Under the pieces are notes generated by a model that did not search any database, was not told the origin of the DNA, and worked only from the letters and a program-made list of their open reading frames with translations. Source: Rhea pennata (taxonomy: Eukaryota; Chordata; Aves; Rheiformes; Rheidae). From it: 64,000 nt of DNA. How positions within the stretch are numbered: the stretch's first letter is position 1; the number at the start of each line of letters is the position of its first letter. Location: NCBI RefSeq assembly GCF_028389875.1, contig NC_084671.1, forward strand, positions 29,941,083 through 30,005,082. Direction: 5' to 3'. Positions 10,501 to 25,500 of this stretch are shown here, one piece after another. The translations under genes were made by a program, and so were the position numbers.

Positions 10501-13500
10501 AGGAGCCTTTGGAGCACAATGGGGAGTGGTTTACATAGGCTTGGAACATTATCATTTCTCTAATTTTTGTTTCCTCTTTGTTAGGGATGAAGTACGAGCT
10601 CCAATTCCTCAAAAACAGGAAATTTTAGTGGAGCCTGAGCCCTTGTTTGGAGGTAAGCCAGTGTTCTTACTCTATTTCTGCATTTTCTTTAAATACCCTG
10701 AGATGAGCAAAGTGACAGAATAAAGGTGGAACTCTGAAAATGAAGAAAGCGTTGTATGTATTTTTGTTCTTATTTTTTCCTGCTTCAGCTCTATGTCCAT
10801 GTAACATATTTGCATACTTAGAAATACGCCCATGTTATTGAAAACCTCACGCATTAGAGAAGCTATGTTCCCAGTGGTACCGATTTGCTAATGCTTGTTT
10901 TGTGAAACACTGAGGCAACAGTCAGTTAGCTATGCTAAATATATACCAGTGAGTTGTTAGCATTTTTGAGGTTCAGAACTGTGTGATACTGCTGTAAAAG
11001 TGTTCAAGGTGGCAGGATAAAAGCTTGAGGTTTGATTGACAAGTGAAAGTGGGTAAGCCAAAGAGGACAAATGCTTGCTTCTCAGAGAAATGGGAGAGTT
11101 GGAAAGAAGACCTGAACTATGTGATAGCTCATAATTTTCTCCATTTCTCCTTTAGGAATTTTATTTGCTCTTTGGGCTACATCTTGCAGCTAGTTTTCAT
11201 GTTTGTTTTATGAAGCTTGTTCTTAACTTTTGCTTTAGAGCTATCTTTTGCTCTAATTAAAGAGGTAATAGAAGTGCTTTTAAATACTTACCTAATACAC
11301 TGTCTAGTTCTTATCTAATACTCTTAATGCACCAAGTCTCAGGTATTCAATTTCAGACCTTGACTATAGTGGTCCTTTTACTGCAGCACAGGAGTAGAAC
11401 TTCTACAGTATGACTGGATTGCCTGGTTCACTATCCTCTCCTTTTGTATAGTTCCACATCTATATGGAGATCTAAGGCTTCCTGTAAGGCTTCCTCTGTT
11501 TATGATACTGCTCTAGCCTTATGAGGCTCTGTCCTTATGTAGACCAGACTGTTTCTAGCTGTCTGTGTAGCTTTCCCCACATCATCTGGATTTCAAGTAC
11601 TGCCCTTTTTATCAAAGAAAGGCATGCACATGCTCATCTCTAAGCATCCTCATACCTATAGGAAACATGCTTTTTCTGTTGTTAATTCCTGTGCTAGAGA
11701 AGAGCATGATGTGAAGATTCAGATTTAACCCAGAACTGGCCTTCTGTTGATCTTTTTGCTAATATGAGTGATCTTTCTCCAGTAACAAGCTTAGAGGTGG
11801 TTCCAGAGTAAGATCCCCTGCTGAGGGTTCTTTGAAGATACCACACCAGCTTGTTTCTCTTGCTTTCTTTGTGGCTCAACAGTTTTTGACAAAGGTCTGC
11901 AGAATCCTGTGATTTCAAGAACTTAAGTGCAGGAATATCTATTGACTCTTTTACTTGGTCCTTCTTTACCCACTTGTCACACATTGATCACAGGCACATT
12001 GTCCTTGAGTGCCATACTAAGGCAGTCTGTGGCTCAGTGATGGTTTCCTGGACTTTCTCATCAACTAATGGTAATATTCTCACTAAGGCCACTTCTGTTC
12101 AGAGCATGAAGCAGCCTGATAACATAGCTGAAATTGGAAAGCTGTTCCACTTCTGTTGCTCCTTTCAGCTCTAGCCTCAAGTGGGAGATATTCCAGTTTC
12201 TGGGTTTCACAGCATCACATAAGAATGTTCACATTAGCTTGGGCCTTTTCCAGTTCAGGAGATGACCCTGTCCATCCACCAAACCCATCTTGCCCCACAG
12301 TGGATATCTGCAAAACATGTGCCTGGACTGCTGTGAAAATCTTAATCAGCACTGGACCATAGCTCAGCCTGGGAAGGCAAATGTTGCTTGTGGCGAAGCA
12401 TTCAGAGGAGAAAGGGATTTTACTTACAGGCATTAGAGGTGTTGCAGGAGTTAGAAGCATTTCACACAGGCATGTCCTTCTTCCAGTTTTACTTTAATTT
12501 ATCTTGATACTCTGGACTCGAGAAGAATGCAATAAGCAAAAATTGCACTCATTATTTTTGCCGTTAGTGTGGAGTAAGATGAAAGATGCTGCATGCAATA
12601 TAGTGCAAAACCAGAAAGATCTCTTAAGTTTTGGAGGTACTTGCTTTCTGAGCTGTGCATAGGTCATTCTTTCTCACACTAAATAAAATTTTCTTATTAT
12701 GAGTTTCCAGTGCATCTATGTTGCATTTCTCTTGCTCTAACGTATTTAATATTGATCAAGCCTTGTAACAGTTAAGGCTTGCAGGTACTATTTAATTTTT
12801 TTTTTCAATTAGTAGAAATTCGGAAGAGCAGTTGGAATAAGTTTTGGTAGACAATTTTGGTTTGGGCCCTAAAAACAGCAGTTGTACTGTATGACAGGAC
12901 TTAAGTCAAAGTCGTTAGTTGGAAGTGGCAGAGGCCTTTTAGGTTCTATGCACATTACCTGCCTGGGCTACTGTCTCTACTCAGCTGCAGTTAATTTGTT
13001 CTGAAGATTTCTTGCAGATAATGATACCTGGATCTAGTGGAAGAGCCTTCGTGTTGCCAACCCAGCCAACTTTTTGGCACAGGATCTAGATGAGAGATCA
13101 GATAAGAACAGAAATGCATTGTAGGTAAAAACAAATGTGTTTCTGTTAACTGGGAAAACTTTGAGGTGCGTGATGAGCCCATGAGAGAGAGCTAACTTTA
13201 AACTTCATTTATCATTGACTTATTTTTTGCTTCTGTGTAAGATTTGCTGGAGGGAGGAAAATGATTGTTGACATACTTTTTCTTTTTTTTTTTAAGCTCC
13301 TAAAAGACGTAGACCTGCCCGTTCAATATTTGATGGCTTTCGAGATTTCCAAACAGAAACCAGTAAGTATGTGCAGATCAGTATGTTAGAAGTTATGGTT
13401 TTTTTTAAAGCAGCTATGGTTGTGAAATAGTTTTCACTGTTGGCTGTGGTGGGTTTCAGTCATTAAATGGTTTTAAATTGCCTACTGTATAGCAGGAGTT

Positions 13501-16500
13501 ATTTTGGAATAACATTATTGGCTGCTTGTTGTTGTGGTACCAGTACTGTGCCACATGTTTGTGATTCAGTTAAGGTTTGTTTTTTATTCTGGGGGAAGTC
13601 TTAGATTTTTCTAGAATGGCCAGGGAAAGCACTAAGCAGTGGACATACAAAGCAGATATTGAAGATGCTGGTCCAAACACTTGCATGTATTAGCGTGAGT
13701 GAAACCATATGCATGTTCTGTCTGATCTGGTCTGGTGAATACTTTCTTGGTAAAATTTGTTCTCAAAACCCACTTTTTTTCTGCTCTGGAGGAAATTGAA
13801 AAAGGAGAAGAATCTAAAGCTAGTGTAGGAGTTAAATTAATCAGTTGAATTTTTCTTGGAGGGCCAGTGGTGTTTCTGGTACTTAGGTTAGTTTTGAGTA
13901 GGCCTGGAGCTTTTTCCTTGGCAGCACACAAGATTCTCATGAATTTAATTGGTTTACCGCTATCTATTCATTCATATGCAGAATCTCCAAATGACAAAGC
14001 TTTGGCTATTATTTAAACCATTAAGTCTCATAGAAGATGATTTTGTGACAGATAAAGACCAACTATACCATTGCTGAGTTACAGTGGTTATGCAGTTGTT
14101 ACCACTGATACTGCTAGAGTGTTCAAGGTCACAGAATCACAGAGTGGGTAAGGTTGGAAGGGACCTCTGGAGACCAGCTAGTCCAATCCCCCTGCTCAAG
14201 CAGGGTCACCTACAGCATGTTAGACAGGGTTGCATCCAGGTGGGCTTTGAATATTTCCAGAGAAGGAGACTCCACAACCTCTCTGGGCAACCTCTTCCAG
14301 TGCTCTGTCACTCTTACAGTGAAGACATTCCTCCTTATATTCTGGCGGAACTTCCTGTGATTCAGTTTTTGTCCATTGCCTCTTGTCCTGTCACATGGAC
14401 AACTGAAAAGAGTTTGTCCCAATCCCCTTGACACCCTCCCTTCAGGTACTCATAGACATTGATAAGATCCTGCCTCCGTCTTCTCTTCTCCAGGCTAAAC
14501 AGGCCCAGCTCTTGCAGCTCTTCCTCATGGGGCAGATGCTCCAGCCCTCTTATCATCTTCATAGCACTATGTAGGACTCCCTCCAGTAGCTCCATGTCTC
14601 TGTTGTACTGGGGAGTCCAGAACGGGACGCAGTACTCGAGATGAGGCCTCACCAGGGCTGAGTGAGGAGCATCACCTGCTCAGCATCTGAGCTGAGCAGG
14701 GCAGGATCACCTCCCTCGACCTGCTGGCAACACTCTTCCTAATGCACTGCAGGAGACTATTGGCCTTCCTGGCCACAAAGGCACATTGCTGGCTTATAGT
14801 CAACTTGTCATCCACCAGCACTCCCAGGTCCTTCTCTGCAGAGCTGCTTTCTAGCAGGTCAGACCCCAGCTGATCTAATCTGTAACCACAGATCGGGTTC
14901 CCGTGTAGTTAGGTAATGTTTAGATGCCAAACCAAAAATTAGTGCTTAAAGTTTGTGTCTTTCCCTAACAGATTTTGTCAGGGTTTTCTAGTAATAAACT
15001 GGTTAAATAATAAAGACTGATGTGTAAATTAAAATACACAGTTTAGACAATTACCATATCCTTAACCTTTTTTCATGATCTACACTCTGTTATAAGACAT
15101 TTGGAGATGTGCAAAATGTAAAACCATAGTGAAGTTTTACCATACAGCATTATAAAGTTTTATAATAAAACTTCATAGGTGAATGTTGCTGTCTGACTAT
15201 CTCTCAAAAAGTGTTCATGGTCGTAAAAGTCCAGATTATTTCCTTGTTCCCAGGCTGGGAACACAAGGATGCTTTTTTTCCCCATGGCACCCAATATCTA
15301 TTGAAAAATGGTTCATACACTGTGATCATTGTCAGCTGTTAAACTATAAAAAAGCTTTTGTGTCATGTAATGGTTATTGCTCATTTTAACTGACTTGGAT
15401 GCATAAAACGCACTTCATCACTACGTTTGTAGGTAAGCAATTGTTGTGATTTACCTCTATTTTATATAGTCATGTTTATGTAGGAATGTGTTCTGTAACA
15501 TTTTGAATGGAAGTTATACTTTCATTGCTTAACAGAAACAGAAGCTCAAAATCACAGAATCACAGAGTGGTTGAGGTTGGAAGGGACTCTGGAGATCATC
15601 TAGTCCAAGCCCCCTGCCCAAGCATGGTCACCTAGAGCATGTTAGACAGGATTGTGTCCAGGGCGGGGGTTGAATATCTCAGTGGAAGGAGACTCCATAA
15701 ACTCCAGTGCTCTGTCACTCTCACAGTAAAAAAGTTCTTTCTTATATTCAGATGGAGCTTCTTGTGTTTCAGTTTGTGAAAATACAGTACTTAATGTAAG
15801 CAAGTCTGAAAACCTGTTGACCAATGAGAGATGGTGGTATCCTGAGTCAACTGTGGGAAGATTAGATATTAAATACACACTTCTAAAGATTACTTCTTTA
15901 CATGAAATAAATATTTTTGTTTATTTTAGGGAATTGCCTAAAGTCCAGAAGATAGACCAATATAGAAATATTCTGAGTAATGCTATGATGTTACAATCTA
16001 GCTCTAGGTTTCCCCTTTTGAAAGTGTCACTGAGGAAAAGTCAATTGTTTTCTTTGTTCATTTGTATTCAAGTACTGGTATATGACCACCTCCACTGATG
16101 CTTATATTTGATAAGAAAATCTGTTTTAGAAGTGAAATAAATTCTTGGTGCTTGAGAGAAATGAGACAAGCAGGGTCCCTAAATAAAGGAGTCTGGTATT
16201 ATTAGCAAGTCATTTTGTTCATTGTGGTCCAACCTTATGACTCTAGTCCTGAAGTTTTGTGTATATGGATATAGCCAATAATAAATCTGTCTTTGAGTAT
16301 TTTGTCTTAATTCCTCTTCCTTTCCCCTTGGGGCTGTGCAGTTCGACAGGAACAGGAGCTACGAAATGGAGGGGCCGTTGATAAGAAACTCACTACTCTG
16401 GCAGACCTCTTCAGGCCTCCCATTGATCTGATGCACAAAGGCAGCTTTGAAACGGTAGGTCTGTAATTTTGCTGAAGTTACTTAGTAATGACTGTGTACA

Positions 16501-19500
16501 GAGTGAAAGCCCTGTATTAAGCATTGGCTGATGGATCTGTTTATAGAATGATTGTGTAGTAAGTTACAAGCAACCATGTAATGATAAATACTTGTCTGAT
16601 GCACTGCATGTTGATTGTGATGACTTGGGAAAGATTTAACTAAAGATGATGGACACCTGTATGTTTAAACATCAGTGTGGTTAATTGCACATGATCAAAG
16701 ACATGTTCAAAATGGAAAAATTGTGCTACTTGAAGTGTGTGTGTAAAGCATGGTATAGAAATAGCTGAAGTAAAACTGCTTTTGATAAGTGAGGAAGTAT
16801 GTTATAAGGAGTAGCATAGTTTGTAGCACAGCCCTGCTAAGAAGCTCTCAGGGAGAGCTATGCTGACATGGCTAAACAGTTTCTGATAGCTGACCTAGTA
16901 CAGATATCTATCTGTGCATCACTTTATACGTACATGAATTTTATTTTCAGTAAAGATCTTGAACAAAATCACAGTGGTTATCTTTTTCATCTGGTAGCGA
17001 TGGATAAAATATCCAAGAGATTATCTCCCTAAGAAAGGCACTATTAACTTTGGATAATTTCAGGTGTCATCTTTTCTATCTGTGTAGGCATTTGTGAGTC
17101 TAGTCTTAAATTATGATTTGGATCCGGTGACCTAACTCATGATCAGAGATTATACAAATCAATATATCTTTTCAGTTTTTAGTCTATAACTTCCAGATAT
17201 TCTTACTTTAGAACTTGAAACAAGTACTGAACTTTCACCTGATCTACTGCAGGTAGTTAAATATTAGAGATGATTTTCTGAGAATGCAAACTAATGCTCA
17301 AAGGGCACGCAACAGATGCTGCAAACGATGCTGGAGATCTGAGTCCATGAGCTGAACAAAAGTATTATCTAGTCCTGGGAATGACTCCTTTTTTGTGCAG
17401 AGTTTAGTAAAGTTGATTCTGTAAATAGTTGCTTCTAATGTCGTGCTCACACAGTAGAGCACCACTGGAGAACTTCTGCAGAAATAATACCTTTATTGAA
17501 TCTTCAGCTCCCCTCCTGTTGGCCTCATCTCTCTGTTTCGCAAATCACCAATGATTAGCTGGCTTGTCTCTAACTCCAGTGTTCTGACAGTGCCTTCCAT
17601 ATATTTACTTTCCTAACAAAATTCTAGGTTTGAAAGGATGCTGACAGAGAATAGCGATGTCTATCTCAACAAGTAATTTGGTGCAATAGAAACAGATCAG
17701 TAGATTGAAGAAGTTGATGTTGAGGCATCTGTATGATGATACATGGTTCAGGGTTTACTTCAAACAAGATTGTATCCAGTCCCTTGACTGAATATCCCCA
17801 GAAGACCTGTGGTTCAGAGCTGTTTGTGAACCAAACAAATGCCTGGTTAAGAGGAAACTGTAAGGGGAGTTCACTTGAAAACAACCACTGCTGCCCACAT
17901 AAAAATGTATGCAAAAACTAGCAAGTGTCCTCTTATCTCTGCTGTGGAATTGAGATGTATACTGGTATTCCTTCATGTCTTGCTGAAAATGTCAAGACTT
18001 TAGCAATGTTGATTAGGTCTCTTCTGCCATAGCCAAAGATAGTCTATGAAATAACTAATTGATGGATTTGACTGTCCAAAATTAATTGCCTTCCTATTTA
18101 GTCTTGTTAATTCAGAAAAAAACAATCACACCTTGTCCTGCTCTTTGTAGTAACTCTAATTCAGAGAAATGTATGCTTTCAGCTATTGGCATTCACCTTT
18201 TTAGGTTTTTTTATAATTCCTCATCCCATGGAATACCATTGATTTCAAACTGATGCTCCTCTACTTCCTTGCAATAAAAATCTTTTTGTTGACCAATACC
18301 TCTTTAATTTTTTCTGTTTATGACTCTGTGCTGCAGTACTACTCTACAGGACAGTGCCTGGCCTCCTATGAACCTAGCAATCACAGTCTTCCTCAAAATT
18401 CACTTCCAGCAAACTTCTGTTAGTTCTGTAACTTATTCTGCTTCTTCCTTTGCTGTACACTTTGATAAACCTATATATTCTAGATAATAAGCCAGAGATG
18501 TTTATTGCATTCTGAAGTCATTTTGATGCTCTCATATTTTAAGCATTTTGAGGGCATTTGGTGTGTGGTGGATTCTAAGCACTCTGGAAGGGTGTTGCAA
18601 GAACACTCTACCGACACTGTGCCATGCACATTCATGACTTTATTCGAACTTAGCAAGTATCTGGTCATAGTAAGGTTGCCTGTTGCTCATCTTTGTTACT
18701 CCTGTCTGGGTTATCTAACTTTGATCTTCATCTTAAGTAGATTCAGTTATCTCCACCCCCCCCCCCTGAAAAACTCAGTTACTTGCAAATATAAACAAAC
18801 TTGAGTCTTAACAGGAAAATGCAAAAAGTTATGGTTTCATTTTAGCTCTGTAATTCTAGCTTTTAAGAATAGATGAGAATTAACTTTTATTGAAGAGACA
18901 TTTTCAAGTGTTGAATGAGCATTGATTTTTAATTTATAATCCAGCAATGAATAGTGTGCTTTGCATACATTACAACTTAGGATCATTATACTTGTAAAGC
19001 TAAGTATATGTTTAACTTAATTACACTGTGGAAAGTGAGATGTGGAAAAATTTTAAGGCAGAAAATCTGTAAAATATTTTATCTTAATTCTGCAGGTCTT
19101 TTGAACATGATGGTTGAGCCACTGGATATTAGTTATTATTAGTCAGTAGCTAGTAGGCTTGTGGAATGGTGCCACATAAACCAGAGGCAAATGACTGATA
19201 TGCTAGCAAGATGTTATCCAAAACTATCCTTTTTCTCTTGCTAGACAATTTCAGAGAAACTTTCAGAGCCTAAATATGCAGTGTCACCAAAAAGTCTGTA
19301 TTTGATGAGTGTTATGTGACTTCATAATTAGGCTATTACTGTCTGCAAAGACTCTGAATAGTCAGTTGAGATTGTACAAGGAATTTTAACTGGAGTTTCC
19401 TGATGGTAATATTGAGCTTCAATGTAGTATTAAGCTTCATGGTTGTTATCTCATTAATGTAGAATCTTCTAGGAATGAATCACTGGAGCAGCACACCAAA

Positions 19501-22500
19501 CTGAAGATTCAGAAGTAACAGTTCTTCTTGTAATAAAGAACATGGTTTTGTTCTAGTGTCAAAAAATTGCTTTCAAGAACTGTAGGTGTTTGTCTTTTCA
19601 TGCTTATGTTGTGAGATGTGATTTAACTCCTGGAGAATACGTATCAGAATGACATAGGTTAGTGCCTTTCCATTTTGGCAAGCAGATAGCTCTGGTGCAT
19701 CCAGTTCTACACTTAAGAGTCACTAGATTTTCAGTACTACTTCAAATTACATGTCATGTTACCAAATCTCAAATCTTGGGTTTATATGAAGTTTCTTCAT
19801 TTTACAAGCTAAATGTTCTGTCGCTGCTCCCTGCTTTACAGCTGAGTGTGAATTCTTTCTTTATGTGTAGCAAGCAGTAATAGTTTAAAAGTGAACCTAG
19901 TCTTTATACTTCAGTTATGCTATTATCTTTGCATAAGGTACTTCTGTACTGGCCATTTGTATAAATACAATCTCTAAATGCACCACTGGCCCAGGAATGG
20001 CTGGTTGATGAAAGAACGTGTGTGCCCTGTTCTTCTGTGCTGGCCCAGGCAAGAAGTGCAAGTCTAGCACAGACAGAGTATCCCCTGTTCAAAAGTAGAC
20101 CTCTTGCTCTGACTTCCTGTAACTGCTATTTTCCAAACTGAACTATGCTTGTCTAGCGAATGTCTAGAAGGTTATAAGATGCTGGCTTCACTTCCTTGTT
20201 CTCTCTGTTTACCATAACAAGCAATGCATTTCAACAAAGCTGAGTAAAGAAGAGCCATCACAAAGATTTCCTTTTGTTTAAGGAGGATAACCTCTAGGGA
20301 AAGGCTAAAAATTACATTCTATTTTTTTTTTCCTGGAGTGGGACTCCTTGGTATAGGAATGATACAGCTGAAGAGGAGATGGAACAGAAATTTGTAAATC
20401 GTGCATGTTGCAGAAAAGTCAAATGAGAGAAAAAGATGTGTTATTTATGTGAGTACAGGAGCTTGAGGTTGTCCAGTGAAAGCTAGTAGCAAGCGTTAAA
20501 TGAGACTTCTTTCACATGTTGTCTAATCAGATTGTTGTTTTGTTACAGTACTAAAAAAAAAATGTGAATGGCTAAAAAGAAGAAAGAAAAATTTACGGGA
20601 GTTGTGTTTAATAAACACTACCTCTATCTCTGGAAATTCTCACCCTGCTGATTGCTGAAAGTTTGAACAGGAATGCTTGCAGGGAATGGTTGTTGACTTC
20701 CCATTTTCTTGTGTTCTTTGATAAGTGTTTGCTGATGACCCTCATAGCTCAAAGGAGGAGGAGAAATGTGGAGGTGTGTGTGGAGCAATTGAGGTTGGAA
20801 ACAGTGGGATGAAGGCCATTAGATACAGTCTTTGGTATATTCGAACTAATGCTTGAGCCCTGCATTGTTATTTTGGTCACTTACCAAAATGAACCAGCAA
20901 TATAACCCACAGTATTCCGCCCTTTGCACTCCTCCCCTTCTTCTCTCCCTACTTCCCCCACAAAAAATAGGCAGTGGCTGTGTAAGAGCATGATTGTATA
21001 TGTGCAGTAGATGGCAGCAGTTTAACTGTGTCCTTCTAAACATTGAATGTGAAACCTGTTGTTCTTAGAAAGAAGTTAAAAAAGTGGTTTCAAGAACTAT
21101 ACCTGCTTTCTGTGCCAAAACTTGTCTTTGTAAATGTTCTGTGTGCATTTTCTGCTTGCATCCCTTAAAGAGGACATTAGCTGGACAGAGGAGAGGTAGA
21201 GTCAAGTTCTCACAAATGTTGAGGAATATACAAAGTAAGTAGAGAAGAATAAGATGCACTTTCCAGCTTTGCCAGTAGCATATAATAATAGCAGAAAATG
21301 GGATTATAGGTACAATGACTTTTTTTTTTATTTTTTTATTTTTTTTTTTTCCTTTTCAGGTTTGTTATTTTAATCCAGTATGGATTAGGTTAGAATACAA
21401 GACTGAGGTGGCCTGATAGACTCAGTGTATATATTGATGTATATGTTCCCTTTAACCTTGGGCAGTACCTCTAGAACTCTTCTTAAACTGGTTGCCTAAG
21501 ATTACTTCTCAAAATCTACATTTAGCTCAAAGCACTCTTTGAAATAAAAGCCTAATAAGTATATTTAAAACCCTGATTAGTTATTTAGGTGTCCCCCGCC
21601 CCACTTACCTGTTCTGATGACAAAATACTGGATTCTGAGACTGGAGTGTTAGTGATAAGAGGTTAATATGAAGTCACTTGTGGGATCAATATAATTATTC
21701 CATACTTTCTGCCCTATTTTTTTTTTGTAACATTCTTTTCTGAGAATAAAATAAAAATAGGCTCTGCAGGTCATTTGACCATGCAGAGTAATTTTGTAGA
21801 CAGATCTTGTGATCGAAGAACAAGCTTATACTTTAATATCTACAATTTTAGCAGGAGTATTGAGGCTCACCTTTTACCAAGCTAAGTGTATGGGGCTCAC
21901 GCATCCCAGTATTTGTGTCAGATAGACTGACTATATTCAAAAGTGCACAGGCTAAAATTCACTTTAAAAGTGAAAACTTTTTGATGTGGGGGAACAAATC
22001 AGAACTAGCAAAATCTTGTGCAAAATTCTAATTCTTCAAATTTGCTGCTAAGGGCATTACAAGCAAGATGGTGAATACACCTATAAATACTCCCCACCAC
22101 CACCTTTTTTTTCCCCGGGAAAAAAACAACAGATAAAGAAAATCCGTATGCTAATTCCAGTCTCTCCAGGTGGTAAGAGCATTCCTACTGTTGATATAGC
22201 CCTCTTTTTTTCAACAGGTATGACAATTCAGCGATCAGAATTACATTCTTGATCAAACTCCTACCATTAACCAACCAATCAGACAATGCCAGCTTTGTGA
22301 CTCAAACCAGTAAGATTTCTTCCTGCGCCTTCCCATCTTCCTCCCCACTTACATCCTGGATAACGAGCATCAAAAAGGGATGCCTAATTTGTTAGGTGCC
22401 CAGTAATAGAGAGATGAGCGGGAAAAAAAAAGGAAAGAAAAAACATACAGAGAGGGGGACCTGTTGGATTTATGCAAGTTTGCCATCAATTATGCTCTCC

Positions 22501-25500
22501 TGTTTAAACAGAAAAAGGTCCACAGGCTTATCTTAAGAGTGAGCAGGTCTTTCCTCTGTTGTCAAATCAGTATGATTGACTACACTGTTCCCAGAACAAA
22601 TACTTAATTCACAGTCTTTTTTGACTTTTTGTTTTGTTTTGTTGTGTTCCCCCCCACCACTCCTATAGTTGCTTTTCCCACTCTGCACTTGGCTTGTCAA
22701 AATGCAGCAGCTCTGTTCATCGATGTGATTCTGTAATTCAACCAGTCTCATTTAAGCAGGTCTTTCAGCCCTGCCTTTTGTCTTGTGGATACCTTTCTGC
22801 TAGTTCTATCCATTTTTTTTCACTGTGAAGTGGTTTTAGTGAAAAATCTGACAATGTTAGAAGCCATCACTGATCATTGCTGGCATTGTTTATGTCTAGC
22901 TCTTCATTTTTGGCTAATGAAGCTTTTCTCTCTGCTTACAGGCTAAGGAGTGTGGTCAGATGCAGAACAAATGGCTCATGATAAACATTCAGAATGTGCA
23001 AGATTTTGCATGTCAGTGCCTCAACCGTGATGTGTGGAGCAATGAGGCTGTGAAGAACATAATCCGGGAACATTTCATTTTTTGGCAGGTAGGAAATTTA
23101 ATGGGGCCATACTAGCAACTTGATGCCTAGTAGATGGGTTTGTGAAAACAGACTTCTTGGAAGAAGATGGCATGTTGGTGTTCTCTTAGAGAACTGTAGA
23201 AAAGATGAGCCTTGTAGTTCAAGGATATGTGTTTTGATATTTAAACAATCTTTCACTTATGGATTCAAAACTTTATCATCTGACTTCTAATGCATGCATG
23301 GTTAGAGGTTTGTACTGTGTTTGTAGCAGTTATAGAGAACTGTACATACCACTTGTAGGTTACTGTAAAATGGAGACAAATGTTGTATGTTTTCTAGATA
23401 GTTTATGTTGTCCGTCCCCACTTCCCTCCATCTCCTGCCCCCCACCCCCAATAACTTGCTTCCATTGTGGTGTTCTGTAGGTATACCATGACAGTGAGGA
23501 AGGACAGAGGTACATACAGTTTTATAAATTGGCAGATTTCCCTTATGTCTCCATCCTGGATCCCAGGACAGGTAAGATAAGTGACAGTTATCTGCAGTTT
23601 ATATATCCTATAAGAAGGACTGGCCGTTGTAGGCTCAAATACTGTCTTTAGCAGTGTGCGTTACACAGTGACTGAAACATCTCAGTTACATTAGTCGTTC
23701 TCTGAGAGACCCCAGTGTTGTTAAGGAAGTAAAGATCTTTTGGAAGAATTAAAGGAATAAAACTCCTAAGGTTTGCTCAAATTATGTGTGTATCTGATTA
23801 TGGTACTTGGCATAGCTTATAAAATACTTTGTTGAAATTAGTACCACCAGGTAATGTGAATTGAAATTTATTGATGCTTCCCTTGGAACACTGACATGAC
23901 TGTAAGAGCTCTTAAAAGTTATTTGAAAACAAGTAATGGATGAGCTATCCTTTAATATTAAAATGAAACAAATACAAGTCTGCTTCCTGTTCCTGGAACA
24001 ATAGCTTTGTGAAACTCAGGGATAACTCATTAAATCGTGTCTTAATTTTGAAATAGCAATTTGGCTTTTGGTTTTTGTCTTTTTTTTCTTTCTTTTTAAC
24101 TGAACAATCAAACTTTTTCGTTCACCTCCAGGTCTTTTTAAATTACAACTTTTTCTTTCCTGTGTCCTAACAGCCTTGTCTCTTTATGGTCATATAATCT
24201 TCTATAGCAATTATTTGGTGCCCTGCTTCTCAGCACTGAAGTAATTGTGTTCTTGCTATTTGACGTAATCCACCCAAAAACTAGTTCTTTGAAACCAAAG
24301 TTAGAGTATTCTTCTCAGCACTTTATATTATCAAAACACATGCTATTTGCTAAGATACAGAATCAAAGCAGGCAAGAATGTGGAAATGCTTTATAAACTT
24401 CATTCAGATTCAGTTTTCGTTTGTTTTTGTTTTAATTGTGATGCATAATTCAGCATTCTGCACACATTTCCATGAATATAGAAAAATGATGATAAATATA
24501 TTAGAGCAGGTCTACCCTTTGAACCTTTTCAAGGTGCTAACGGGAGGAAATGTAATTATCAGGAGGTGGCCTGTGTGATACTGAAGTTCCACGAAGGTAG
24601 ACTCTTGCGCAGTGTGTATACAGCAGTGAATTTGTTTGTTTGTTTGACAGCTAAGCTGCAATCTTTGGAGGGCTGTTGCTGAAGTTATGTTCCATGATGC
24701 CTTATGTTCCCTAGGCCAGAAGCTAGTGGAGTGGCACCAATTAGATGTAACTTCTTTCTTGGACCAAGTGACTGGGTTCCTGAGTGAGCATGGACAACTG
24801 GATGGGCATTCTACTAGCCCTCCCCAAAAATGTTCTCGTTCTGTAAGTATGAGACCTTCTGTTACGACTGGAGAATCTTGACAGAAAATCTGGCATGCCT
24901 GTATCCAGTTGTACTAATTTCCCACTTGGTAGTATAAGCAGACATAATGAATTAGAGCAAGAGTATGCAAAAATACAAAGATAATGCATCAGAGAACACC
25001 TTGTCCTTTGATGATTGTTTTTCTTATACAGATTGTGCTATCAGCATTTATTTTTAATTTAGCAGACGCATAATTCTGTGTGTAGAATGAAAAAATACTA
25101 CTGAAAAATATCACATCACATGACACTGCAAGGAGAAATCCTTAAGCACTGACTACATGACTGGCCTTCCACCTGACAGCTTTAATAGCTTCCCTTTGCA
25201 ACACTTTGATATGGATATATGTCTAAAAGCATTTTTCTTATGTCTTTATGTTATGTCTATGTTCAACAGGAGAGTCTCATTGATGCCAGTGAGGACAGCC
25301 AGTTGGAAGCTGCTATCAGAGCCTCATTACAGGAAACACATTTTGATTCCTCACAGGCCAAGCAGGAAAGTCGGTCAGATGAGGAGTCTGAATCAGAGCT
25401 TTTTTCTGGAAGTGAAGAGTTTATTTCTGTTTGTGGATCTGAGGAGGAAGAAGAATCAGAGAATCCTGCCAAGTTGAGGAAGTCTCCACACAAGGACTTG

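Larger units (their letters stand above)
13363..16341 (+). other. UBXN7 intron 4
   Basis: Holds two CR1 copies on the minus strand (14129-14908 and 15550-15777). The rest is unremarkable AT-rich sequence. Confidence 0.9.
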
